NCBI GenBank assembly: GCA_902573335.1
Contig: CACGJI010000002.1
Location: 1-45,946, forward strand
From: an uncultured Synechococcaceae cyanobacterium
GTDB taxonomy: Bacteria > Cyanobacteriota > Cyanobacteriia > PCC-6307 > Cyanobiaceae
DNA length: 45,946 nucleotides
Reading direction: 5' to 3'
The position numbers and the translations under genes are program-made. Below the pieces are notes generated by a model that did not search any database, was not told the DNA's origin, and was given only the letters and a program-made list of their open reading frames with translations. Below are positions 9,198 to 17,890 of the stretch, piece after piece; the stretch's first letter is position 1; every line of letters starts with the position of its first letter.

Positions 9198-9935
9198 GTG
9201 ACTAATAATCCTAATAGTTTAATTTCAAAACCTGAATGGTTAAGGGTCAAAGCTCCACAAGTTGAGCGAATTGGTAATACTGCAAATTTATTAAATGATT
9301 TAAATCTCAATACTGTATGTCAAGAAGCAAGCTGTCCAAATATCGGCGAATGTTTTGCTAGTGGAACTGCAACTTTCCTCATAATGGGTCCTGGTTGCAC
9401 TAGGGCATGTCCATATTGCGATATTGATTTTGATAGATCTAAGAGAGACTTAGACCCAACTGAACCATATCGTCTAGCCGAAGCTGTTTTTAGAATGAAG
9501 CTTAAGCATGTTGTAATCACATCAGTTAACAGAGACGATCTTGAGGATGGTGGCGCATCTCAATTTTTTCAATGTGTTCATCAAATAAGAGAAAAATCTC
9601 CTGAAACTACTATTGAGCTTTTAATTCCTGATTTTTGTGGCAACTGGAAAGCTCTCGAAAAAGTTCTTGATTCGAATCCAAACGTTTTAAACCATAATAT
9701 TGAGACTGTGCCTTCGCTATATAAAAAAGTAAGACCTCAGGGTAAATATGAAAGAACTCTTGAGTTACTTAAAAGAACCAGAGAATATTCTCCCAAAATT
9801 TATACAAAGTCAGGCCTCATGCTTGGTTTAGGTGAAAAAGACGAGGAGGTCTTAAGTTTGCTTAAGGATTTAAAAAGTAATTTCGTTGATATTGTTACTA
9901 TTGGCCAATATTTATCTCCTGGCCCTAATCATTGA
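9198..9935 (+). CDS. lipA: Lipoyl synthase LipA, C-terminally truncated at a sequence join
   Basis: Radical-SAM enzyme that inserts sulfur at C6 and C8 of protein-bound octanoyl groups to make lipoate. The auxiliary-cluster cysteines (C41, C46, C52 in [12 protein letters not shown]) and the radical-SAM triad CTRACPYC (C67, C71, C74) are present. The start is GTG; the overlapping ATG two bases upstream is out of frame and meets TGA at once. The protein stops at 245 residues right after YLSPGPNH, where the family continues about 45-50 residues, including the RSSY motif whose Ser ligates the auxiliary cluster. As read here it should be inactive. The reading frame runs into the 3' end of glyA on the other strand, marking a probable chimera or deletion. 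Confidence 0.93.
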   Translation: MTNNPNSLISKPEWLRVKAPQVERIGNTANLLNDLNLNTVCQEASCPNIGECFASGTATFLIMGPGCTRACPYCDIDFDRSKRDLDPTEPYRLAEAVFRMKLKHVVITSVNRDDLEDGGASQFFQCVHQIREKSPETTIELLIPDFCGNWKALEKVLDSNPNVLNHNIETVPSLYKKVRPQGKYERTLELLKRTREYSPKIYTKSGLMLGLGEKDEEVLSLLKDLKSNFVDIVTIGQYLSPGPNH

Positions 9936-11114
9936 ATCGTTTGGATTTAGTAATCTATCAGCAATAATTTCGCCAACTTCAGCAAAAGCATTCTCATTAA
10001 AGCCTCTAGTAGTTAAAGCAGCAGTCCCCAACCTTAGCCCGCTGGTTACAAAAGGTGATTCAGGGTCAAATGGAACAGTATTTTTATTTGCAGTGATATT
10101 TACTTCACTTACGAGCAAGTCAGCAATTTTACCAGTCATATTGATACTTCTTAAATCGAGTAAAACAATATGATTATCAGTGCCTCCACTAACGATATCA
10201 ATACCTTTATTTATTAAAGTTGAAGCCAGAACTTTGGCATTTTTTATTACTTGTTGAGAATAGTTAACGAAATCTGGCTGTAAGGCTTCTCCAAATGCAA
10301 CTGCTTTAGCTGCAATAATATGTTCTAGGGGCCCACCCTGAGTTCCTGGGAAAACAGATTTATCAAATTTCTTTCCAAATTCTTCATCTTTACACAAGAT
10401 AAGTCCACCTCTAGGCCCTCTTAATGTTTTATGAGTAGTTGTAGTTACTACATCACAATAAGGAATTGGATTTGGATGAAGTTTACTTGCTACAAGTCCT
10501 GCGATGTGTGCAATATCAGCCATTAAGAATGCACCAACTTCATCTGCAATTTTTCTAAATGATTCAAAATCGATTGTTCTTGGATAAGCTGAATATCCGC
10601 ATATGATCAATTTTGGTTTTGTTTCTAGTGCTATCTCTCTGATTTCATCAAAATTTAATTCACTAGTTTTTTTATTTACACCATAGTGAACTGCATTAAA
10701 CCACTTACCACTCATATTTACTGGAGATCCATGAGTTAGGTGTCCACCATGAGATAAATCCATTCCCAGGATTGTGTCGCCAGGTTTAAGTAAGCTTAGG
10801 AAAACAGCAGCATTTGCCTGAGCTCCACTATGGGGTTGAACATTAGCCCAATTTGCATTAAATAATTTTTTCGCTCTCTGAATAGCTAATTCTTCGATTT
10901 CATCAACAAATTCGCATCCTCCGTAATATCTTTTTTGAGGTAATCCCTCTGCATATTTATTTGTAAGGACTGATCCCTGTGCCTGCATGACGGCAATTGA
11001 TGCGAAATTTTCGCTTGCGATTAACTCAAGATGCGTTTCCTGTCTATTTTTTTCAGAGTTAATAAAATTGAATATTACTGGATCACTTTCTTTAAGATTT
11101 TGAAGGATATTCAT
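9912..11114 (-). CDS. glyA: Serine hydroxymethyltransferase GlyA, C-terminally truncated at the same join
   Basis: PLP enzyme converting serine and tetrahydrofolate to glycine and methylene-tetrahydrofolate; the main source of one-carbon units. Family blocks are clear: [45 protein letters not shown] and the PLP lysine at 229 in [14 protein letters not shown]. The protein reads normally to RLLNPNDS and then ends MIRARR, giving 400 residues where cyanobacterial homologues have about 420, so the last helix is missing. Its 3' end overlaps lipA by 24 bases. The active site is complete; loss of the C-terminus would affect stability. A tRNA-Arg lies upstream on the same strand. Confidence 0.97.
   Translation of the reverse strand: MNILQNLKESDPVIFNFINSEKNRQETHLELIASENFASIAVMQAQGSVLTNKYAEGLPQKRYYGGCEFVDEIEELAIQRAKKLFNANWANVQPHSGAQANAAVFLSLLKPGDTILGMDLSHGGHLTHGSPVNMSGKWFNAVHYGVNKKTSELNFDEIREIALETKPKLIICGYSAYPRTIDFESFRKIADEVGAFLMADIAHIAGLVASKLHPNPIPYCDVVTTTTHKTLRGPRGGLILCKDEEFGKKFDKSVFPGTQGGPLEHIIAAKAVAFGEALQPDFVNYSQQVIKNAKVLASTLINKGIDIVSGGTDNHIVLLDLRSINMTGKIADLLVSEVNITANKNTVPFDPESPFVTSGLRLGTAALTTRGFNENAFAEVGEIIADRLLNPNDSMIRARR
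9920..9942. other. Probable chimeric or deletion junction between lipA and glyA
   Basis: To the left the plus strand reads conserved LipA up to GPNH. To the right the minus strand reads conserved GlyA down to NPNDS. The bases between serve both frames and end both proteins early. Two unrelated genes losing conserved C-termini at one point is best explained by a join. Exact breakpoint about 9930-9936. Confidence 0.82.
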
Positions 11115-11191
11115 TGAATTTGATAAGTAATAACCATAATATAGACGATATTTTTTAGAAAAATATAAAAAGAATATTTCATAATTTTAAA

Positions 11192-11265
11192 CGCGCCTGG
11201 AGAGATTCGAACTCCCGACACCCTGATCCGTAGTCAGGTGCTCTAATCCACTGAGCTACAGGCGC
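11192..11265 (-). tRNA. tRNA-Arg (anticodon ACG)
   Basis: Minus-strand cloverleaf of 74 nt without CCA. Acceptor GCGCCTG/CAGGCGC, D-stem GCTC/GAGC, anticodon stem CCTGA/TCAGG with loop CTACGGA, T-arm GGGAG-TTCGAAT-CTCTC, discriminator G. Anticodon ACG, whose A34 is normally deaminated to inosine to read CGN codons. It lies upstream of glyA on the same strand. Confidence 0.97.
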
Positions 11266-11351
11266 ATAATTATGTAATATCTCTGTTTCAGGGTCTCTTA
11301 GTCAACTAGATTTCAGGTAAAATATCTATTATTAACAATCTAATTATTAAT

Positions 11352-11603
11352 ATGCCTATAAAGTGGTATGGAAATGGTGATTTAGAAGATCCCATCTATA
11401 AACATTTTTCTCGAATAGTAAATTTTGTTATTCACTGCATGATATTTACTGCGATAGTAAGTGGCACTTGGCTTTTAAAAGAAATTAAATATGAAATCGC
11501 TTTTTTTAATAATTTTGCAATTTTCTGGTCAATTCTTTTAGCTTCTCATCTACTTTATGTATTTATAAAAAAACCTAAAGATACTTCAAAACAATCATCC
11601 TAA
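11352..11603 (+). CDS. Small two-helix membrane protein, conserved in cyanobacteria, unknown function
   Basis: An 83-residue protein starting MPIKWYGNGDLEDP with two hydrophobic segments (about 27-44 and 53-71), then a short Lys-rich tail (KKPKDTSKQSS) likely in the cytoplasm. I recall similar short proteins with this WYG start in marine picocyanobacteria but no assigned function. It is followed after 15 bases by the DUF3181 gene, so they are probably one operon. The upstream 86 bases after the tRNA hold an AT-rich promoter region without a recognisable operator. Confidence 0.75.
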   Translation: MPIKWYGNGDLEDPIYKHFSRIVNFVIHCMIFTAIVSGTWLLKEIKYEIAFFNNFAIFWSILLASHLLYVFIKKPKDTSKQSS

Positions 11604-11618
11604 ATCAATTTTATATTT

Positions 11619-11909
11619 ATGGACTCTCAGATACAAATAAGTGATCTAGAAAATATTATTTCAGAAAAAGTTTTTATAAAAATAGAAAAGTGGAATTTAT
11701 ATCTTGGAGATGCTGGTCTGGCTAGAAATCTTGCTATTGAATGTATCAGCAATAAAGATCAAGGCCCATTGGAGGCTGCAAAAATAAGTTTGAAAGCAAT
11801 AAATGTAAAAGTAGGGGATGGTGTTAACAGTATTCCACTTATAAATTTAATCACTACCCCACAAATTTTAGAATTAGAGGAGATTTTGGAAAGTTTTTTT
11901 GAAAACTAA
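11619..11909 (+). CDS. DUF3181-like cyanobacterial protein
   Basis: A 96-residue soluble protein. The pattern FIKIEKWNLYLGDAGLARNLA followed by a C-terminal IPLINLITTPQILELEEILE matches my memory of DUF3181, a family found in cyanobacteria with no known function. Length agrees with the family. It is the second gene of a likely two-gene operon with the preceding membrane protein, and its TAA shares bases CTAA with the stop of murJ on the opposite strand. Confidence 0.68.
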   Translation: MDSQIQISDLENIISEKVFIKIEKWNLYLGDAGLARNLAIECISNKDQGPLEAAKISLKAINVKVGDGVNSIPLINLITTPQILELEEILESFFEN

Positions 11910-13489
11910 ATCTTTTGTTTATAAACTTTAAATCTATTTACTTTCAGGCATTTTGTAAGAAAAAAATATATTACAAAAAAAGTTAGAGATCCAAATATTA
12001 ATAATAAAAATTCTCCAAGATTTGAATTGGAGTTATTCGTATTTTTGAGAATAGTAAAACAAATTGTGCTACCAATAAACGCTGCTAATGTCATAAGACT
12101 GATTTTCCTTAGTAAATCCAAGTTAGGCAAATGGATAGTTTCATTTCGCAGATTAAAAGAAAGCAAAATACAAATTATAAAGTTTACTATTACTGAAGAT
12201 AAGATTATTCCTACAACTCCGAAATTATATGGAGAAAGATTTCCAAAATTCTTAATTGGGGCACCAACTAAAAACCAATCAAAAAAAATATTTAATATTA
12301 TCCCTGCAAATGATGACTTAAAAGGGAAGTTTGTTTTTTCTATTGAATAGTAAGTTCTTACTAATAAATCTCTAAAAAGATAAAAAGGTATGCCAACTGC
12401 ATAAGCAATTAATATATTCTTTACTTTTAAAGCCGCTGAATAATCAAAAGACCCCCTCTGAAAAACTAATTGTACTATTTGATTATTAAATGTTATGAAA
12501 AATCCTGTTAAAAAAATAGTTGTCAAGAAACAGTACTCTATTCCAGCTATTAATTCTTTTTGAAGACCTTTACCATCTTTATCACTTCTCAATTTTGAGA
12601 ATTTTGGCAATAATGGCAAAATCAAAGAGTTAGATAATATGCCTAATGGGGCTTGGATCAGAAAGTTTCCGTAAGCTAGTCCCGATGCTGCTCCTTGAAA
12701 ACTTGAAGCGAAAAACATATCGATAAAAACATTAATTTGACTGAGACCTGATGAGATAGATGCTGGAATAATTAGTTTGAAAATCCTCCTCTCTTCATCA
12801 TTAAATAATTGGAAGTTTGACTTCAATCTCAAGAGACCGATTTTATTTATTTCCGAAATTTGAACAACAAACTGAATTAAAGTTCCTGTCAAAGTTGCAA
12901 AAGCTAGTAATCCCGTGTAAGTAAAGAAATGAGAATATGCATTTTCTTTGTTGAAAATCCAACTTAATAAAATAAAAAAAATAGTAGTTAGGCTGGTTAT
13001 CACTGGACTTATACTTGATAAAAAGAATTTTCTTTGGGAATTTAAGGCGCCAAAGCTTAAACCAATGAATCCTGATAAAGGAATACAAGGTGTAAGTATT
13101 TTTAATTGGTAAGTGGCAATAGATTTACCTTCGTAACTTAAATTTGGGGCCAATAATTCAATTAATAAACTGGCATTAAAGTAAATCAATATAGCTAAAC
13201 CAATTAATAATATTGAAAGTTTTATGCTTACTTGAGTTAAAACAATCCCTCCATTTTTTTTGTTAAGGGGAGTTAGAACTGCAACGACTGCGTTATGTAA
13301 CGGACCATTAATCCCTCCAATGATTATTAGCAAAAAACCCGGAATTATATAGGCATAATTAAATGCGTCGTATGTTACCCCAACTCCAAAAGCAGCAGCT
13401 ATAAATATTTGTCTTATACATCCAGCTAATTTACTAAGACTAGTACCAAACGAAATTGAAAAAACATTATTTTTTAAAAATGAATGCAT
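11906..13489 (-). CDS. murJ: Lipid II flippase MurJ (MviN family)
   Basis: A 527-residue integral membrane protein with about 14 hydrophobic helices, of the MVF branch of the MOP superfamily. It moves the peptidoglycan precursor lipid II across the cytoplasmic membrane. Family signatures include an N-terminal SKLAGCIRQIFIAAAFGVGVTYDAFNYAY, internal FASSFQGAASGLAYGNFLIQAPLGIL and RGSFDYSAA. Length is standard. It stands alone on this strand, converging with the DUF3181 gene (four-base overlap) and divergent from sfsA by 69 bases. Confidence 0.96.
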   Translation of the reverse strand: MHSFLKNNVFSISFGTSLSKLAGCIRQIFIAAAFGVGVTYDAFNYAYIIPGFLLIIIGGINGPLHNAVVAVLTPLNKKNGGIVLTQVSIKLSILLIGLAILIYFNASLLIELLAPNLSYEGKSIATYQLKILTPCIPLSGFIGLSFGALNSQRKFFLSSISPVITSLTTIFFILLSWIFNKENAYSHFFTYTGLLAFATLTGTLIQFVVQISEINKIGLLRLKSNFQLFNDEERRIFKLIIPASISSGLSQINVFIDMFFASSFQGAASGLAYGNFLIQAPLGILSNSLILPLLPKFSKLRSDKDGKGLQKELIAGIEYCFLTTIFLTGFFITFNNQIVQLVFQRGSFDYSAALKVKNILIAYAVGIPFYLFRDLLVRTYYSIEKTNFPFKSSFAGIILNIFFDWFLVGAPIKNFGNLSPYNFGVVGIILSSVIVNFIICILLSFNLRNETIHLPNLDLLRKISLMTLAAFIGSTICFTILKNTNNSNSNLGEFLLLIFGSLTFFVIYFFLTKCLKVNRFKVYKQKI

Positions 13490-13558
13490 TTGGGTTTGTC
13501 TAAATTTTCAAGAAGTTTAAGTTTCAATTATATTTGATTTTTAACTAACGACATATTT

Positions 13559-14305
13559 ATGAATGATCGGATAATTGAATTTGATCCACTAATTGAAGGG
13601 GTTTTAATTAAGAGGTATAAAAGGTTTCTTGCAGATATAAAATTAAAGAGTGGAGAGATAGTAACTGCTCATTGTGCTAATACAGGCCCAATGAAGGGAC
13701 TTTTGAGTGAGGGGGCAAAAGTAAGAATAAGTGTTTCCCCTTCTCCAAAAAGAAAACTGCCTTTTACTTGGGAACAGATATGTGTTTTAGATGCAAAAAA
13801 TGAGGAGGTATGGGTGGGAATTAATACTTTATTTGCAAATAAGTTAATCAAAAAGGTTATTGAGAAAAATTTGTTAAACCAAACAATAGGAGAAATAGAG
13901 ACAATTAAACCTGAAGTTCCCTATGGAAAAGATAAAAAAAGCAGAATTGACTTTTTTTTAACTCCAAAATCTTCAAATCCTGATAAACGTAACATTTACA
14001 TTGAGGTTAAAAATACGACCTGGATTAAAGAAAATGTAGCCCTATTCCCAGATACAGTAACGAAAAGAGGTCAAAAACACCTCATGGAATTAAAGGAATT
14101 AATACCTGAAGGTAAAAGTGTTTTAGTACTTTGTATTACGAGAAAAGACGCTTGTTTTTTTGCTCCCGGAGATGATGCAGATCCCTTGTACGGCAATCTC
14201 TTTAGAGAATCTTTAAGTGCAGGAATGTTAACTATTCCATGTTCCTTTGAATTTCATAAAGACCACGTATCATGGAATGGAATTAAACCTTTAAAAATAG
14301 CCTAA
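13559..14305 (+). CDS. sfsA: SfsA family DNA-binding/nuclease-like protein
   Basis: A 248-residue SfsA (sugar fermentation stimulation A) homologue of normal length. Conserved blocks seen are [43 protein letters not shown] and [16 protein letters not shown]. The RIDF...EVK pair looks like a PD-(D/E)xK nuclease core, as reported for the family; the cellular role is unsettled. In E. coli the name comes from maltose regulation, which need not hold here. It is followed by amt1, which has its own NtcA promoter, so no operon is implied. Confidence 0.94.
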   Translation: MNDRIIEFDPLIEGVLIKRYKRFLADIKLKSGEIVTAHCANTGPMKGLLSEGAKVRISVSPSPKRKLPFTWEQICVLDAKNEEVWVGINTLFANKLIKKVIEKNLLNQTIGEIETIKPEVPYGKDKKSRIDFFLTPKSSNPDKRNIYIEVKNTTWIKENVALFPDTVTKRGQKHLMELKELIPEGKSVLVLCITRKDACFFAPGDDADPLYGNLFRESLSAGMLTIPCSFEFHKDHVSWNGIKPLKIA

Positions 14306-14383
14306 AAACTTGATAATTTGAAATCCAAAAAAAAATAATTTTAAATTTAACAAATAATTTTTTAAGGTGCAACTATAAAAATG

Positions 14384-14426
14384 GTATAAACAACTACTAG
14401 ACACGGCTAAGTTTTTTGAATAAATT
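14384..14426 (+). promoter_or_regulatory. NtcA-activated promoter of amt1
   Basis: GTA-TAAACAAC-TAC at 14384-14397 matches the NtcA consensus GTAN8TAC exactly. After 23 bases comes TAAATT (14421-14426), a TAN3T-type -10 box. This is the class II activator spacing known for cyanobacterial NtcA promoters, with the site near -41. The start of transcription would be about 14432-14434, leaving a leader of roughly 48 bases. NtcA with 2-oxoglutarate should therefore induce amt1 under nitrogen limitation. Confidence 0.87.
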
Positions 14427-14480
14427 TAAATTTGAAAGGAAACAGAACAAACTGTTTTTTTGCAGATCTAATTTTTTTTT

Positions 14481-15941
14481 ATGACCACTGCTTTGCAAAC
14501 GCCTCAAAGGCGCTCTAGGTCCAAACTTCAAGACGCAAGTCTTGTAAATGGACCTATGCTCCTTTTGAGGAGTATTCGAGGATTTAGTTCAAACCGCTCT
14601 ATGATGTGGCTTGCAACTGTTCCCCTAGCTTTGTTTGGTTTAGGTATTTTTAATCTTTCGGCTCACGCAGCTGATTTACCTGAGTTGAATGCAGCTTTTC
14701 TTGCTAACAATCTATGGCTTTTGATCGCTACTATTCTAGTGATCTTTATGAACGCTGGTTTCGCTATGGTTGAGGCAGGTATGTGCCGTTCTAAGAACGC
14801 TGTTAACATTCTTGCTAAAAACCTCTTTGTATTTGCTCTAGCTGTAACTTCTTATTGGTTTATCGGCTATTCATTAATGTACGGAGGAAGTGTTGCTGAC
14901 GGCTGGCTTTATTTTGGCGGCTTATTTTTTGATCCAACAGTTACTGCAGATATGGTAACTGATGCTGGATTAGTCCCAACTGTTGATTTCTTGTTCCAGT
15001 CTGCTTTTGCAGGAACTGCAGCAACTATCGTTTCCGGTCTTGTTGCTGAAAGAGTTAAATTTGGAGAATTTGTTGTTTTTGCTGTTGTATTAACTGCATT
15101 TATATATCCAATTGCTGGTAGCTGGAAATGGAATGGTGGTTGGCTTGATTCTTTAGGTTTTGTAGACTTTGCTGGTTCTTCAATTGTTCACTCAGTTGGA
15201 GCATGGGCGGGTCTTGTAGGAGCTATGCTTCTTGGACCAAGAATTGGCAAATACTCTGATGGGAAACCACAGGCTATGCCAGGACACAATATGGCTATAG
15301 CTACTCTAGGTGCATTAGTTCTATGGATAGGTTGGTATGGTTTTAACCCCGGTTCTCAACTTGCTATGGATCAATGGGTTCCATATGTTGCTGTAACAAC
15401 TACTTTAGCAGCAGCAGCTGGTGCTATTGGTGCAACTATTGTTTCAACATTAACTTCTGGTAAGCCTGATCTTACAATGATAATTAACGGAATCCTTGCT
15501 GGTTTGGTTAGTATCACCGCTGGTTGTGGTGATATGACTCTTGCTGGAGCCTGGTTCGCAGGACTAGTAGGTGGAATAATCGTTGTATTTTCTGTTGCAG
15601 CACTTGATGCCGCTGAGATCGATGATCCTGTAGGTGCATTCTCTGTTCACGGAGTTTGTGGTGTATGGGGTACTGTAGTTATCGGTCTTTGGGGTACAGC
15701 TGTACAAGGTGATGGAGCAGGTATGGGATTGTTCAATGGTGGAGGTATTACCCTTCTTCTAGTACAAGCTCTTGGTGCCGCAGCTTATGCTATTTGGACA
15801 CTTGTTACTTGCTGGATTGCCTGGTCTGTAATTGGAGGATTATTCGGGGGAATCCGAGTATCTGAAGAGGAAGAGACTCAAGGCTTAGATATAGGAGAGC
15901 ATGGAATGGAAGCATATCCAGACTTTGCATCTGCTAAATAA
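14481..15941 (+). CDS. amt1: Ammonium transporter Amt1
   Basis: A 486-residue Amt/MEP/Rh channel that takes up ammonium, the main nitrogen source of high-light Prochlorococcus. An N-terminal extension of about 45 polar and basic residues leads to a hydrophobic signal segment with possible cleavage after LSAHA (near residue 63), then eleven predicted helices. Family motifs are MVEAGMCRSKN, DFLFQSAFAGTAATIVSG, HSVGAWAGLVG and DDPVGAFSVHGVCG with the pore His residues. An exact NtcA box lies about 85 bases upstream and a strong terminator directly downstream, so it is a single-gene nitrogen-controlled unit. Confidence 0.97.
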   Translation: MTTALQTPQRRSRSKLQDASLVNGPMLLLRSIRGFSSNRSMMWLATVPLALFGLGIFNLSAHAADLPELNAAFLANNLWLLIATILVIFMNAGFAMVEAGMCRSKNAVNILAKNLFVFALAVTSYWFIGYSLMYGGSVADGWLYFGGLFFDPTVTADMVTDAGLVPTVDFLFQSAFAGTAATIVSGLVAERVKFGEFVVFAVVLTAFIYPIAGSWKWNGGWLDSLGFVDFAGSSIVHSVGAWAGLVGAMLLGPRIGKYSDGKPQAMPGHNMAIATLGALVLWIGWYGFNPGSQLAMDQWVPYVAVTTTLAAAAGAIGATIVSTLTSGKPDLTMIINGILAGLVSITAGCGDMTLAGAWFAGLVGGIIVVFSVAALDAAEIDDPVGAFSVHGVCGVWGTVVIGLWGTAVQGDGAGMGLFNGGGITLLLVQALGAAAYAIWTLVTCWIAWSVIGGLFGGIRVSEEEETQGLDIGEHGMEAYPDFASAK

Positions 15942-15960
15942 TCTAACTGAAAATTGATTT

Positions 15961-15995
15961 AAGAAACCTGACTTATGTCAGGTTTCTTTTTTTTT
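15961..15995 (+). terminator. Intrinsic terminator of amt1
   Basis: Twelve-bp stem AAGAAACCTGAC / GTCAGGTTTCTT with a TTAT loop, merging into a run of nine T. It begins 20 bases after the amt1 stop. The A-rich 5' arm could let it work in both directions, but no minus-strand gene ends here. Confidence 0.94.
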
Positions 15996-16029
15996 ACGAA
16001 AATTATTTAAAACGTTGTAATATGGAATA

Positions 16030-17226
16030 ATGGATACTCAAGCTTTTAGAAGATCCCTTCATCATTCTGATAGATATAATAGAAGGGGCTTCGATTCTCC
16101 AACAAAAAGAGCTCAAGCGTTAGAAGAAGCTTACCAAAGTGATTTGATAAGTTCTATTAGGGATAATGGTTTTACTTACACTAAAGGCAGACTAAATATT
16201 AAATTAGCCCAAGCCTTCGGTTTCTGTTGGGGAGTTGAAAGAGCTGTAGCAATGGCTTACGAAACTAGAAGACATTACCCTAATGAAAATATTTGGATAA
16301 CAAACGAAATAATTCATAATCCCTCGGTTAATGATCATTTAAGAAAAATGAATGTAAAATTCATTTCAGCTAAAAATGGAATTAAAGATTTTTCTTTAGT
16401 TTCTAATGGGGATGTTGTTATACTTCCTGCCTTCGGAGCTACTGTTCAAGAAATGAAACTCTTGCATGAGAAAGGTTGTCATATCATTGATACAACTTGT
16501 CCATGGGTTTCTAAGGTTTGGCATACAGTTGAAAAACATAAAAAACATGTTTTCACATCTATTATTCATGGAAAATTTAAGCATGAAGAGACTCTCGCTA
16601 CAAGTTCATTCGCAGGTAAATATTTAGTTGTACTTGATTTAGAAGAAGCAAACTACGTATCTGATTATATTCTCGGGAGAGGTAATAGAAATGAGTTTAT
16701 GAACAAATTTGCTCAAGCTTTTTCCAATGGATTTGATCCTGATAAAGATTTAGATAGAGTGGGAGTTGCGAATCAGACAACTATGCTTAAGAGCGAGACT
16801 GAGGAAATTGGAAAGGTTTTTGAAAGGACGATGTTAAAAAAATTTGGACCAGAAAACTTAAATAGTCACTTTTTAGCTTTTAATACTATTTGTGATGCAA
16901 CTGAAGAAAGACAAGATGCAATGTTCTCTTTGGTTGATGAAGACCTTGATATTTTAGTAGTTATTGGAGGCTTCAATTCTTCCAATACTACTCACCTACA
17001 AGAAATAGCAATTACTAAAAATATTTCTTCTTTTCACATTGATACGCCAGAGAGGATATCAGTTAAAGAAAACTCGATATTTCATAAACCACTAGGATCA
17101 GAATTAGAACTTAAGAATAATTTTCTACCTAGTGGAAAAATTAATGTTGGAATTACCTCAGGTGCATCTACTCCTGATAAGGTAGTTGCAGATGTTATTG
17201 AAAAGTTAATTGATATTGCTTCCTGA
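16030..17226 (+). CDS. ispH: 4-hydroxy-3-methylbut-2-enyl diphosphate reductase (IspH/LytB)
   Basis: Last enzyme of the MEP pathway, giving isopentenyl and dimethylallyl diphosphate for carotenoids, phytol and quinones. At 398 residues it is the long form found in cyanobacteria and plastids. The three Fe-S ligands are in [19 protein letters not shown] and [10 protein letters not shown]. Other blocks are [10 protein letters not shown] and [10 protein letters not shown]. The start at 16030 gives [12 protein letters not shown], as in Prochlorococcus homologues; the nearby ATG at 16022 meets a stop at once. It follows the amt1 terminator and so has its own promoter in the 35 bases between. Confidence 0.97.
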   Translation: MDTQAFRRSLHHSDRYNRRGFDSPTKRAQALEEAYQSDLISSIRDNGFTYTKGRLNIKLAQAFGFCWGVERAVAMAYETRRHYPNENIWITNEIIHNPSVNDHLRKMNVKFISAKNGIKDFSLVSNGDVVILPAFGATVQEMKLLHEKGCHIIDTTCPWVSKVWHTVEKHKKHVFTSIIHGKFKHEETLATSSFAGKYLVVLDLEEANYVSDYILGRGNRNEFMNKFAQAFSNGFDPDKDLDRVGVANQTTMLKSETEEIGKVFERTMLKKFGPENLNSHFLAFNTICDATEERQDAMFSLVDEDLDILVVIGGFNSSNTTHLQEIAITKNISSFHIDTPERISVKENSIFHKPLGSELELKNNFLPSGKINVGITSGASTPDKVVADVIEKLIDIAS

Positions 17227-17322
17227 ATTTGTTATTAATTTATAAATTTGCTTAGTTTTTTTAATTTATTAGTCAGATAATTCCAAAAGATCTACTTTAT
17301 TAACTAGAATAATGAAAAATTA

Positions 17323-17889
17323 ATGAGTATGGAAGACAAAGCTGAAACTAATCAGGTTCAAACTGCAAGTATGAATAGAACTAAAGCGCCCCAAAAAGTT
17401 GAAGTTGTAGTTGCCAATTCATCCTCAGGGTCAGAGGTAAATATCCTTGGTGAACTATCGATTTTTATTTTAAGAATAGGTTTTTGTGCTTTGATGATTC
17501 ATCATGGCCTTGAAAAACTTCAAGATCCTCAGGGTTTTGCTGAGTTTGTAGTTGGTAAGTACTTCCCATTCTTGCCAGGTGATCCTGTTATTTGGACTTT
17601 TGGAGCAGCAATTACTCAATTGGTATGCCCTTTAGGATTAGCTTTAGGTATTTTTGCACGGCTTTCTTCTCTTGGCCTATTCTCCACCATGGCATTTGCA
17701 GTTTATTTTCATCTCCTTGATACTGGACTAGAAGGGTTTCCTCTGGCAGTGGTTGAAGGTCATAATTATGCTTTCGAATTGTCTTTCATATATGGGGCTA
17801 TTTCTCTCTACTTTCTATGTGCAGGTCCAGGTAGGTTATCTTTATTCAGAAAAACAAACAAGATTACATATTATCCAAAATCATCATAA
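17323..17889 (+). CDS. DoxX-family membrane protein
   Basis: A 188-residue protein: about 42 polar residues, then four hydrophobic helices. The first helix carries the DoxX signature ILRIGFCALMIHHGLEKL, and later GPGRLSLFR closes the domain. DoxX proteins are poorly defined; some relate to thiosulfate:quinone oxidoreductase or redox-stress membrane complexes. No catalytic residues can be named. The Ser/Thr/Lys-rich N-terminal tail is longer than in many family members. It ends one base short of the purH stop on the opposite strand. Confidence 0.87.
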   Translation: MSMEDKAETNQVQTASMNRTKAPQKVEVVVANSSSGSEVNILGELSIFILRIGFCALMIHHGLEKLQDPQGFAEFVVGKYFPFLPGDPVIWTFGAAITQLVCPLGLALGIFARLSSLGLFSTMAFAVYFHLLDTGLEGFPLAVVEGHNYAFELSFIYGAISLYFLCAGPGRLSLFRKTNKITYYPKSS

Positions 17890-17890
17890 T

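Noticed and set aside
9886-10173. 95-aa plus-strand ORF across the lipA/glyA join
   Set aside because: It is the antisense shadow of glyA and does not extend LipA in the correct frame.
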